Assembly: GCF_000766145.1 (NCBI RefSeq)
Contig: NZ_JNFB01000012.1
Coordinates: 62,001-126,000, forward strand
From: Paenilisteria newyorkensis
GTDB taxonomy: Bacteria > Bacillota > Bacilli > Lactobacillales > Listeriaceae
DNA length: 64,000 nt
Direction: 5' to 3'
In this document: positions 33,005 to 42,800 of the stretch, piece by piece
How the letters are laid out: every line of letters begins with the position of its first letter
Numbering within the stretch: position 1 is the first letter of the stretch
Position numbers and translations under genes: made by a program
The notes under the pieces: model-generated
Databases searched by the model: none
What the model was told of the DNA's origin: nothing
Seen by the model: the letters and a program-made list of their open reading frames with translations, nothing else

Positions 33005-36000
33005 ATGAAAAAGAGAGAAAAGTTTGGTTTGAAAATTTTATCGGCGGCGATGATCGTTGCTTTGATGGTGCCGAGTTCGATTGGGAACATCGCAACATCG
33101 GCGGAAACGGAAGTAGCTACAAAAACAGAACAAGCAATTGAAAAAACGTTTAGCCATAAAACAGAATATCCAATACAAAAGGGAATAGATGACGCAGAAG
33201 TTACGAGTACAGCAGTCAATTTAACGAGCACAGGGCTGGATTTACACGGTTTAGCTGGAGCAACACAAGCCACTTACTTACGATTTGCCGATGTCGTTTT
33301 ACCGAGTGATGCGAAAATTTCAAAGGCGTATATTTCATTCACCACACGCGATGCATCGGCGGCAGCGAACGCGACGACTATTAGCATCACAGGGGAACTT
33401 GGTACGCAGGCTGCATTTGCAAGTACGGTAGCCTCTTTTACAAGCCGCCAATTTACAGAAACTGCTGTGAAAATGATAACGCCGGTCGTAGCGGTCAACA
33501 CAGTTTTCAATACGAATGACGTGTCTTCTATTGTGAACGAAATGCGCGCGAATACAGCAGACATCAAAGACTACGTGTTCAAAGTAACTGGGAGCGGATT
33601 AGGGTCATTTGTGATGCGTTCTTACGAGTCAAACGCAGCGATGGCGCCAAAACTCGTGTTTGAATATACATCTGCATCTGGCGAGTACAAAGCCAATATC
33701 GCGAGCACATCGGATGACGCAGAAGAATACGGCATAAATAAAACGATGGATCTGAACTCGGCGATGGAAATAGGCGGGTATTATTCAGCCACGTTAACAC
33801 CGGCCTACAAAGATACCTCCGCTTTCCGTTTTGCGAATGTAGCGTTGCCGGAAAATGCAAAAATTGACGACGCTTATCTAGAATTCACGACTTACGGCAC
33901 CACTGCAAATCGTGTTTCCAATATGTCCATTGTGTCAGAACTCGGCAATCCCACGGCTTACACGAGCGTAGCAGGAAACATAAGCAGCCGTAACTACACG
34001 AGTTCGACTGTGAAATATGAACAAGCTTCCTTCACGACAACTGGCCAATCCATCCGAACGCCAAACCTCAAAAGCATCATCGACGAAACGCGCTTAATGG
34101 GCTGGCAAAATGGCAATGCTCTCGCGTTTAAAGTCAACGGTGATAACTTTATTGGTAGCGTTTATCAAGGTGGTTCAGCCGTAGCATACCAACCGAAATT
34201 AGTCATCAAATACACGTATAGTGAAAATGACGCGGTTGGGGAAAATGTCGAAAAAGACCCAGCACAGCTCAAAAATATTTTTATCAACGAAGTAGCAAGC
34301 ATGGGCACGGACGCTCAGAAAGATGGCTGGATTGAGGTTTTTAACAACAATGATGTGCCAGTCTTTTTTGAAAAAGATGTTTTTATATCCGATGAAGCGA
34401 GTGCTTTAGGGAAATCAGAGTTGAAAAACCTCTATATCCCTGCAAAAGGTTACCGAATTGTGAAAGCGGACGGGACGGCAAACTTCACATTAGGCGATCA
34501 CGAAACCACGCTTTATTTAGCAACAAAATATGACGATAGCTTCCACAAAATAGATACGTTCGACGTGAAAAAGATGGCGTTTGGCGAAACAATGGGACGC
34601 TTCAATGACGGGGAATCTAATATTGTTTCTTATAAACCAGGAACGTATGAAAGCACGAATAACGACGCGAAACCAATTGTGGCGATTGCGCTAAACCAAA
34701 AACCAGGGATGTATAAAACTGGCTTTGATTTAACGATGAAATCCGATAGCGTCAACACGATTAAATATACACTCGATGGCACGACGCCAAGCGAAACGAA
34801 TGGTATTTTATACACAGGCCCAATTACGATTGACAAAACGATGACCGTTAAAGCTTACGCGTACAATGCGAAACAAAATAGCGGCGTCCAAACTTATGTC
34901 TACTCGATTCGAGAGGATGCGGAAAACATACCGCTAGCTAAAAAAGAATTTAGCGTCAAAACTGGCACGGATGACGCCGAGGTTAGCGCGACAGCCGTCA
35001 ATTTAACAAGCACGGGTCTAGATTTGCACGGTCTCGTTGGCGCGGTACCGCAAGCCACTTTTGTGCGTTTTACCGATGTGGCATTTCCAGCGGATGCCGT
35101 GATTAGCAAAGCATATATCACATTCACCACACGCGATGCATCTAGCACGCCAACGAATTTGACGATTTCAGGAGAAGTTGGAAACGGTAGCGCGTTCAGT
35201 TCTGCAGTCACAACCTTCACGAATCGCCAACTAACAAATAGCACAGTGAAAACAACGACTCCTGCCAAAGTAGCGGTGAATGAACTCGTAAACACCGAAG
35301 ATTTAGCACCAGTAATCGACGAAATGCGTGCAGGAAATCCGGACGTGACGAATCTCGTTTTCAAAATCGACGGGGATAAAACGGGCTCTTATCTTGCTCG
35401 TGCGTACGAATCAAACGCTGCAATGGCGCCAAAATTGGTCGTCGAATATTACTCGGGATATGGTGATTTTACTGGAAAAGTCGCGGCGGCTTCCGATGAC
35501 GCAGAAGAATACGGCACGGCAAAAGCCATCGATTTAGGCTCTGTTCTAGAAATTGGCGGCTACTACTCCACCAATCTGATTCCGGCGTACAAAAACACCG
35601 CAGCTCTGCGATTTACCAACGTCGCGATCCCAGAAACTGCCGAGATTGAAGATGCTTACATGGAGTTCACGACCTACAACACCAACGCCGCAAAAGTGAG
35701 TTCTAACATGGAAATCCGTTCTGAACTTGGCAATCCTGAAACATACAAAGCGGTAGCAGGCAACATCACCGCGCGTAACTACACCAATTTGGCAGTGAAA
35801 TATAGTCAGCCAGCTTTCACGGCGAGCAATCAAATCGTTCGTACGGCTAACTTGAAAAATATCATCGACGAAAATCGTTTAGCAGGCTGGAAAAATGGCC
35901 AAGCGATGGCATTCCGTATCGACGGCGATAATTATATCGGAAGTGTGTACCAAAACGGCTATCCCCAAGCGGCGAAACTGATTGTGAAATATAAAAACAA

Positions 36001-38257
36001 CGGCAAAGGTCCAGGCATCGACGGCGCACTCACGACACCTGACAAAATTCAAAACGTCTACATCAACGAGCTATCATCAGAGGGTACCGCGAGCTCCAAA
36101 GCAGCATGGATCGAGCTTTACAACGACAACGATGTACCGGTTATTTTGGATAAAGGAATGTACTTGACCGACAAAGCGAAGACACTCGACAAATTCGAGT
36201 TTTCCAACTTCCTTATCCCTGCAAAAGGCTACCGGATTCTGTATTCTGATAAGGCGACCGAGCTTGGAAATAACCACCTGAATTTTGAAATCGGTGGGAG
36301 TGGGGATGTTATTTTATCCGCAAAAGTTGGCGCCACAATGAAAACGGTGGATTCGATTAAGTATACGAAGCAAGCGTACAATCAAACATTCGGACGCAAG
36401 CCGGATGCCAGTAAGAATTTGACTGTATTCAGCTCTGAAACATTCGCGAAAACGAACAACGATGGGCAAGAAAATTATGCCGTGCAATTCAGCAAGGAAC
36501 GCGGCGTTTACGATACCGGTTTTGAATTGAGTCTGTCTTCTAAAGCGGGAACAACCATCAAATATACGCTGGATGGCATCACGGATCCGAGCGCGACAAA
36601 AGGAACGGTCTACACAGGACCAATCACGATTAGCAAAACAGCCGTTGTTAAAGTGTACGCCTATGACGCGGATGGCAATACAGGCGTGATTTCAAGCACC
36701 TACGTTCTGCGCGACAACTACAAAAATGAAGTGACATCTGGGTATCAATGGCAGTTTAAAAACACGATAACGAGCGATGAATATGCCGAAGCAATAGATG
36801 ATTTCCCGATTGTTTCCGAGACAGGTAACACGGCGAATCTGAACGCGACGACTTACGTACCAGGAACTTTCGAGTATTTAGACACGCATATGAATAAAGG
36901 TGGAACCAACTACGTCAGCTATACAGGCGGGAAAAAATTCGGACAAGTCAGTTCTGGGCAATACAATTCGGGAGTAGCAGTGAAGTTCCACCGTGACTAT
37001 AACGCGAAAAAAGCAAAATACAACTTCTTTGACGCAACGCCGGGCGAAGCCTTCCCAGTCGTAGGCAAATTCAGCAAGTTAGAATTAAAAGAAGGCCAAG
37101 ACGGCCCGCAAAATGATATCTACAATCTTGGCTACAATCGTTACGACGAAAAAGTAACGAACACGTTGGCGCAACAAATGAACAAGATTTCACTACACGC
37201 AAGATACGTGCATTATTTCTACAACGGAAAATACATGGGCGTGAAAACGATGCGTGAAGATTTTGGTCAAAATATGTTTGAAGAATATTTCGGTGGCAGC
37301 GATGATGATTATACTAAAATTCGTTTCCAAGATGGCTATTTTGTACCGGGAATTGTCGAAGCTGGCGATGGTGACACGAACATTTTGACGAAAGTAAAAG
37401 CCGTTGCCGCAGCGAAAAATTTCCAAGAATTTAAGCATTATGTCGATGTGGAAGATATGATTAAAATGCAGATTCTATTCATGTTCGTGGATACAGAGCG
37501 TGAAGTGGATGCGGTTGTTTCGAATGATATTTTGAATGGAAATGGCGTGAAAATGAAGTTCAATATTAATGACACGGACGGTGCTTTTTACAATAATGGT
37601 GGTACTGGAACGAGTTATTCGGCGCTAGCTGGAGGCGGTGGAACGTATCGCTTCAAGTGGCTCGATGTGACGTCAAGACGTGGTGCTGGTGATTTCTTCG
37701 GGAATTTCTCTGGAGATAGCCAAACAGCAACGGCCGGAAATTTGGAATTCAAAACGCTCGTTAAAGATCAAGTTTTAGCACAAATTGGTCCAGCGAGTGG
37801 TGAGTTCGCGGGTGCAGCAGGAGCTCCGCTGTCCGTAGCGAATGTGAAGCAGCTCATCGCGGATAACCAGAAAGAAATCGACGCGGCCTACAAACTCGAT
37901 GCAGCATACATGGGCGCGAGAAACACGATGTATAAAGACTGGTTGAATGTTCAAGTTAAAGTGCAGAACCAAACCGCAGATCGTGTGAAATATTCGCTCG
38001 AAATGTGGGCGAAATACGGCATGGCGCATACGTTGCAAGCCGTGAAAATCGTGGCAAACGATGCGGGTGTGGTTTTAGAAAATCCTAACGCCGGAACCGA
38101 TGTTTACTATACAACAGATGGCAGCGATCCAATGGGCGCAAATGGCGTTGTTTCAAGTACAGCAACGAAATACGAAGCAGGAACAAAACTTGACGCAAAC
38201 GCAAAACTGACCGTGCGCGCCTTTACTACTAACAACTGGGGGCCACTAATAAAATAA
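33005..38257 (+). CDS. Very large secreted CotH-kinase-domain protein with duplicated lamin-tail and chitobiase-type modules
   Basis: An exported protein of about 1750 residues. Signal peptide (MKKREKFGLKILSAAMIVAL), then a unit of two DNRLRE-like beta domains (containing DDAEVTSTAVNLTSTGLDLHG and ASTSDDAEEYG), a lamin-tail domain (about 417-512, FINEVAS...GWIEVFNNND) and a chitobiase-C-terminal-like domain (IKYTLDGTTPSETNGILYTGP). The whole unit is repeated (about 650-1235). A CotH kinase-like domain follows (about 1240-1660; YMGVKTMREDFGQNMFEEYF and NINDTDGAFYNN), then a last chitobiase-like piece. No wall anchor. CotH proteins can phosphorylate secreted proteins. Neither ATG 33005 nor GTG 32993 has an SD, while a perfect one upstream serves another frame. 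Confidence 0.85.
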   Translation: MKKREKFGLKILSAAMIVALMVPSSIGNIATSAETEVATKTEQAIEKTFSHKTEYPIQKGIDDAEVTSTAVNLTSTGLDLHGLAGATQATYLRFADVVLPSDAKISKAYISFTTRDASAAANATTISITGELGTQAAFASTVASFTSRQFTETAVKMITPVVAVNTVFNTNDVSSIVNEMRANTADIKDYVFKVTGSGLGSFVMRSYESNAAMAPKLVFEYTSASGEYKANIASTSDDAEEYGINKTMDLNSAMEIGGYYSATLTPAYKDTSAFRFANVALPENAKIDDAYLEFTTYGTTANRVSNMSIVSELGNPTAYTSVAGNISSRNYTSSTVKYEQASFTTTGQSIRTPNLKSIIDETRLMGWQNGNALAFKVNGDNFIGSVYQGGSAVAYQPKLVIKYTYSENDAVGENVEKDPAQLKNIFINEVASMGTDAQKDGWIEVFNNNDVPVFFEKDVFISDEASALGKSELKNLYIPAKGYRIVKADGTANFTLGDHETTLYLATKYDDSFHKIDTFDVKKMAFGETMGRFNDGESNIVSYKPGTYESTNNDAKPIVAIALNQKPGMYKTGFDLTMKSDSVNTIKYTLDGTTPSETNGILYTGPITIDKTMTVKAYAYNAKQNSGVQTYVYSIREDAENIPLAKKEFSVKTGTDDAEVSATAVNLTSTGLDLHGLVGAVPQATFVRFTDVAFPADAVISKAYITFTTRDASSTPTNLTISGEVGNGSAFSSAVTTFTNRQLTNSTVKTTTPAKVAVNELVNTEDLAPVIDEMRAGNPDVTNLVFKIDGDKTGSYLARAYESNAAMAPKLVVEYYSGYGDFTGKVAAASDDAEEYGTAKAIDLGSVLEIGGYYSTNLIPAYKNTAALRFTNVAIPETAEIEDAYMEFTTYNTNAAKVSSNMEIRSELGNPETYKAVAGNITARNYTNLAVKYSQPAFTASNQIVRTANLKNIIDENRLAGWKNGQAMAFRIDGDNYIGSVYQNGYPQAAKLIVKYKNNGKGPGIDGALTTPDKIQNVYINELSSEGTASSKAAWIELYNDNDVPVILDKGMYLTDKAKTLDKFEFSNFLIPAKGYRILYSDKATELGNNHLNFEIGGSGDVILSAKVGATMKTVDSIKYTKQAYNQTFGRKPDASKNLTVFSSETFAKTNNDGQENYAVQFSKERGVYDTGFELSLSSKAGTTIKYTLDGITDPSATKGTVYTGPITISKTAVVKVYAYDADGNTGVISSTYVLRDNYKNEVTSGYQWQFKNTITSDEYAEAIDDFPIVSETGNTANLNATTYVPGTFEYLDTHMNKGGTNYVSYTGGKKFGQVSSGQYNSGVAVKFHRDYNAKKAKYNFFDATPGEAFPVVGKFSKLELKEGQDGPQNDIYNLGYNRYDEKVTNTLAQQMNKISLHARYVHYFYNGKYMGVKTMREDFGQNMFEEYFGGSDDDYTKIRFQDGYFVPGIVEAGDGDTNILTKVKAVAAAKNFQEFKHYVDVEDMIKMQILFMFVDTEREVDAVVSNDILNGNGVKMKFNINDTDGAFYNNGGTGTSYSALAGGGGTYRFKWLDVTSRRGAGDFFGNFSGDSQTATAGNLEFKTLVKDQVLAQIGPASGEFAGAAGAPLSVANVKQLIADNQKEIDAAYKLDAAYMGARNTMYKDWLNVQVKVQNQTADRVKYSLEMWAKYGMAHTLQAVKIVANDAGVVLENPNAGTDVYYTTDGSDPMGANGVVSSTATKYEAGTKLDANAKLTVRAFTTNNWGPLIK

Positions 38258-38270
38258 GATTGGAAAAGCC

Positions 38271-38393
38271 CAGCGTGGCGACAAACGCTCATTTTCGTCG
38301 TTAAAAGCTCCGTTCCAGTGCTCACGTACCCTAGTATGTTCCACGCTGGTACTCGCTTTTGCCTAGAAACTAAGCATCTGTCGCCACGCTGAG
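38271..38393. repeat. Structured intergenic repeat, copy 2
   Basis: Same length and layout as 20192-20314: CAGCGTGGCGACAAACGC at the left end and GCATCTGTCGCCACGCTG at the right. The outer stem carries G-C where copy 1 has T-A (GTGGCGA/TCGCCAC against GTGTCGA/TCGACAC), and the inner CCA/TGG replaces CCG/CGG. It lies 13 bases after the CotH-type stop codon, so here too it follows a gene end and may act as its terminator. Confidence 0.8.
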
Positions 38394-38431
38394 GTTTGGT
38401 AGGAACGCATAGGGCATAGTTTTCAATAGCC

Positions 38432-38460
38432 TTGGAAAAGTCTTTTATCTCATGTATACT
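38432..38460 (+). promoter_or_regulatory. Promoter for the two small genes at 38.5-39.3 kb
   Basis: TTGGAA (38432-38437), 17-base spacer, TATACT (38455-38460). The same stretch can form a hairpin (AAGTCTTTTATCTCA with TGAGGTAAAAGGCTT, then TTTT), so it may also act as a terminator for upstream transcription. Confidence 0.6.
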
Positions 38461-38497
38461 GTGAGGTAAAAGGCTTTTTATGTTGGGAGAGTTAAAA

Positions 38498-38752
38498 ATG
38501 AGTGCTGGAAAAATTATAGTTGGCGTCGTGGGTCTGATTTACGCGGTGATTTTGGTTAATATTATTTACTATATGGTGCAAACGAAGGCTGGGCTGGCAT
38601 TTCCGGTTTGGATTCAAATCGTGCTCGGTGTTTGTTTCTTATTTGTTTCGGTATCTAATTGGAAGGCGAAACATTATATTTTCGGGAGTCTTTTTGCCAG
38701 CGCGGTGATTTTGATTGCAGCAAGTGTGATTGTGACTAGCGTGTTCGGATGA
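38498..38752 (+). CDS. Small three-span membrane protein, unknown function
   Basis: An 84-residue protein made almost entirely of three hydrophobic spans (about 4-26, 36-54 and 62-84). ATG 38498 is eight bases after GGGAGA; a longer frame from 38480 has no SD. Its stop overlaps the start of the next gene (ATGA), so the two are co-translated. I do not recognise a family. Confidence 0.7.
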   Translation: MSAGKIIVGVVGLIYAVILVNIIYYMVQTKAGLAFPVWIQIVLGVCFLFVSVSNWKAKHYIFGSLFASAVILIAASVIVTSVFG

Positions 38753-39255
38753 TGGAATGGTATGAAATAGAGCATTGGCGCGCGGTGGATGAGAAGTTTC
38801 ATGCGCGATATAACTTTCAGCCGTTGTGTTCGATTTTTGCGAAGGGGATTGAACCGCGAGATTCGAATGTGGTTTTTAAGGAATATAAGATGGCGGTTAA
38901 GCGTACATATACGGAAAATGATGATTTGGAACAAGCGTATTTTGACGGGGAGAAATGGACGAAAGAGCTGTTTTTACGGTTTTTCGGGGAGGAGATGTAT
39001 GCGCTGGATTCGTATCATGACTATTATCGTTTTCTTGTGAATACTGAATATCCGCGTGGGGAATTTGGCGAGTGGTGCGTTCCGTATTTGCCGGACGGTG
39101 ACTATTATTTCTTTCTAAATATGGACATGAGTTTGGCGTGGCTCGGCCATCCGTGGCGGAATACAGTGACGGTCGTTGGCGCGGAGCTGGTGGCGTATAT
39201 TGAGGAAAATGGTTGCCCGTTTTTAGAGGGAGAACCAGCATCTCCGAGTAAATAG
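38749..39255 (+). CDS. DUF2716-like protein
   Basis: A 168-residue soluble protein rich in Trp, Tyr and acidic residues (WYEIEHWRAVDEKFHARYNFQP at the start; YLPDGDYYFFLNMDMSLAWLGHPWRNTVTVVG near the end). The pattern fits the DUF2716 family, whose function is unknown. It starts at ATG 38749 inside the stop of the membrane gene (ATGA overlap; ATG 38752 is possible). A 14-bp hairpin follows directly. Confidence 0.7.
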   Translation: MMEWYEIEHWRAVDEKFHARYNFQPLCSIFAKGIEPRDSNVVFKEYKMAVKRTYTENDDLEQAYFDGEKWTKELFLRFFGEEMYALDSYHDYYRFLVNTEYPRGEFGEWCVPYLPDGDYYFFLNMDMSLAWLGHPWRNTVTVVGAELVAYIEENGCPFLEGEPASPSK

Positions 39256-39257
39256 GA

Positions 39258-39288
39258 CATCGCGTAATATTCTGAATATTACGCGATG
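39258..39288. repeat. Perfect 14-bp hairpin without T-tract
   Basis: CATCGCGTAATATT (39258-39271), loop CTG, AATATTACGCGATG (39275-39288). It starts two bases after the DUF2716-like stop codon, like a terminator, but neither strand has a following T-run. Confidence 0.8.
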
Positions 39289-39305
39289 AACGAAGTTCCT
39301 TTTCA

Positions 39306-39479
39306 TTATAGCGGAATGATGGAAGGAGGCAAATCATCACTTGCTGTTCTTCTCCTAGTGTTTGAAAACGCTAGCGTGTCCCATTTACTCGAAGTTAATG
39401 GTTCTACCGCAATATGGGACGTACGCTTCTTAAAATTTCTTTCCATCATCCCTTCTATCCATGTAAACAAAGACACCAT
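39306..39479 (-). CDS. Doubtful small ORF (57 codons) on the minus strand
   Basis: In the otherwise empty 39289-39626 gap the minus strand holds an ATG-to-TAA frame of 57 codons ending in SNTRRRTASDDLPPSIIPL. It has a protein-like composition but no good SD and no recognised family, and may be a remnant of a mobile-element or phage gene. The plus strand also has a 77-codon frame here without an SD. From 39520 to 39626 I see only an SD-preceded eight-codon frame at 39590. Confidence 0.25.
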   Translation of the reverse strand: MVSLFTWIEGMMERNFKKRTSHIAVEPLTSSKWDTLAFSNTRRRTASDDLPPSIIPL

Positions 39480-39626
39480 TTCGTCTTATTTTGTATACAT
39501 AATGAAAGTGCCTCAATGACTTGATTCGAGTATACCCCAGTCACCCAGCACCATGCCGTCTGATTGCAAGCATATGGGAGGGGAAGATCATGCCATTTGT
39601 AAGTCATAAATCTTAAAAGAAAGCGG

Positions 39627-39655
39627 TTCTTTTTTATAAATGCTTCCGCTATAAT
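39627..39655 (+). promoter_or_regulatory. Promoter for the LRR/beta-helix surface operon
   Basis: A perfect TATAAT (39650-39655) with a weak -35 TTCTTT (39627-39632) at 17 bases; it leaves a leader of about 165 bases before ATG 39828. Confidence 0.55.
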
Positions 39656-39827
39656 AAGTGAAGGAATCTAGGTGGCTCGCCTGGATGAACGTGAATGGGA
39701 GGCTATTTGTTCACAAAATGGTAACAAAAAAAGGGGAGAAACGAAAAATAGTAGACATGGACGGTCATTTCAACATGGTATGCTAAACAATGACGAGACA
39801 TTTGATAGGAAAAAGGGGAGAAAGAAC

Positions 39828-42800
39828 ATGTTTAAAAAAAAGGGATTACTTCTGTGGCTGTACATACTGCTAGGCATTGGTTGTTGGGACATCAAAGGAG
39901 AGACACAGGTACATGCGAGCACGTTGGAAAGCTATCGTACTTTGTTTCCGGACATCACGTTAGCGCAGGAGGTCTATCGCACGATTCATCCAGAAATCGA
40001 AGAGGAAGAAGAGATGGATTTAAATCGCTCGGTAACAGAGGAAGAATTGGCACACGTAAAAACGGTCACAGACTACACACGTGGCCTTCGCATCCAGAAT
40101 CTAACAGGGATCGAACATTTGCCAGCATTAGAGTCGCTCTATTTAGAAGGCGATCAAACCGGCAAAATCAATTCTTTACAAGGAATAGAAACATTAAAGC
40201 AGCTACGGGTGCTGTCCTTGAAAAATGAAAACATCACAACCATTGATAGGTTGCGCGACTTACCACAATTGGAAGAAGTGAACCTAGTAGGCAATGAGAT
40301 CGAAGATGTAGCGCCATTAGCAGGTTTGGCATCCCTCACCGTGTTAAACATCTCCGGGAATAAAGTCATGGATTTGCGTGCTTTAAGGGATTTAGCCGTC
40401 GTGAAGACGCCTGGTTTTCAGGCCTTATCGCAAGCAGTCACAAAGGAAGCGACAACAACGGGAGAAAACCAATGGATGTCGATTTGGGATGAGAATGGCC
40501 AGCCGTTGTCCCCTGTTGGTTTTACAGGGAACCTGGAACCATTAGGGGAAACTAGTTTTTATTGGACGACACCTGGCACCAATAAAGCATGGTATGGCGG
40601 GGGAAATACGAGTAGTGCGCCCTTTAGTGTGTTTGTCACACAAGAGGTGCGTGGCGAAAAGCTAGACCCACCTGTTGGTATACGAGCGGCAAGCAGTACA
40701 CCAGAGGGAACCCCCTTAGTGCTGTTGAATGCGGATGGACAAGAGATTATTGGAAGTGCATTTTTCTTGACACCCAGTAGCGCTGATAACGGTAATATTG
40801 AAATGTCTAATTCACAATCGATAGAACAAGCAATAGCCGTATTGAATCAGTTACCAAGTAATTCGAGCCAGCACAAAGGAACCTTGATTATCCCAAAAGG
40901 AACGTGGCAGATGATGCGCCAAATCAAGGTTTTAGAAGGGATTACCGTACAAGGGGAGAACACGACAACAACGCTCATACGTCAACCAAAGTATTTCGAA
41001 AAAAAGCTAGAAGACCGGAACTTCCAGTATGATTCACTAGTTCGTTTGTATAACTATACAACCATTAAACAACTACGATTAGATGGACAACGAACTCTGA
41101 CAGATAAATCACCATCCGATTTGTACTATCAAAATGGGATTACGCTACATGGACAGTATGAACCAGAGGGGATTGTTCCGCCTCCCTTATCCCAGTATCA
41201 ACATGATATTCTTATCCAAGATGTACAGATTGAAAATTTTAATGGAACAGGCATTATGGCGGACTTAGTCTATGATGTCACGATAGAAGGGACAGAGGCG
41301 CCAACGCCAAGATATCATCCAATGGCCGTCGATAACATGGGGCATGATGGGATTATGGTTTACTCTGGAAAGAATGTGCGTATGCATCAAACATTGGTTA
41401 GAAAATTAGGTCACGACAAAGGCGACTCCGTCCGTGCGCACTTTTATGGTATTGCGGCTTCAATGCGAAAGGTTAGCGGTTATTCAGGGGAACAATCTGT
41501 CATTGTAAGAGATCAATTACGGTTTCCGCTCAGTGAGGATATCACCGTAGAAAAAAATGTGGTGTTAGAAAATCCCTATTGGGAAGGGATTGATGGGCAT
41601 TCGGTTCAAAACTATACCATTCGGGAGAATGTGGTCATTGGTGCGGATCGTGCCATTGTGATTGGTGGCCAAGAATATAGCCAACGCTATTTTTTCCCGT
41701 CGCAACAGGTGCGGATTACGCACAATCGCATCAATCAACTACAAGATCGGGAAGCTTGGGTATCCCATACGCCAACGTCGCAAGCGGGTATTGTTGTGTG
41801 GGGAACCACCGATGGTACACCTCTATTTGATAGCGTAGGAAACGTATTGCCAAAAATAGAGACCAATAAAGGGTATACAGAAGATACCCTCATTGCTTAT
41901 AATACCATCGACGCTATTTATCCGAGAGAAGTCGATACGCTCTTTTTTGGTGGGATTGCGATCAAGCTAACACGACAGCTGACGATCGAACAGAATAAAA
42001 TTGGATTGGAGCGACCGCATTCGGTACAAGTCGCAGGCATTAGTTTGACGTCTAGTAATATGGGGTTTGTCATCACGGACAATCAATTTGGTGCCATTGG
42101 GTATTTGGAAACAGCCACCGGAGGGAAAGCGAAAGCCGTCCCTAGTTTGCGCGATGTATTTTCACCGATTGCGTTTCGTGAGATGCATAATGCGCATACA
42201 GATACGGCGATGCCAAGCGTCAAAGATCGGACGAGCCGGATAGAACGGAATGTCGCTGCGAGCTGGAATCCGTCCATCATTGGCGATACGAAATTTGGAG
42301 AGCGGTCGAATAATCGTTATAGTGGTGGCGAAACGAATCTGTTCCAAGACACGATCGGAGAAGGTGTGACGACGCTGACACGTGTTGCGTCGGCTTATGG
42401 CGTCACACAGGTGCAATGGTTGCCGTCGTTTGGTACCGTGGAAGGAAAGGCGGGTATGGATATCGCACGCGTGGATATTTATGCCGCACCGATTGCGGAT
42501 ATGGCGGAGCTTGATACCAGCAAGCGAGTACCCATCGCCACGGCAAACGTGGATGCATCAGGGAATTTTCAAGTGACTGGTGTGGACGGAGCAGCGCTCG
42601 GGGCATCGCCGCTTCTCCTAGTGGCACGGAATAAACATGCCAATCCCTTGTATCAGTATGCGGTCACGCAACAGCTATTGATCCCATCTTACCGGCTTAC
42701 CGTTTCACCTTATCCATTGGATAGTCAAGATATTGTCGGACTTTACGACCCAGCAGCTACGAAGGTGGTGCTGTATGTGAATGGGGTCGCGAAGAAAAGC

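Noticed and set aside
39286-39519. 77-codon plus-strand ORF after the DUF2716-like gene
   Set aside because: No SD, starts within the hairpin, and has no recognisable domain; an opposing minus-strand frame is equally plausible.
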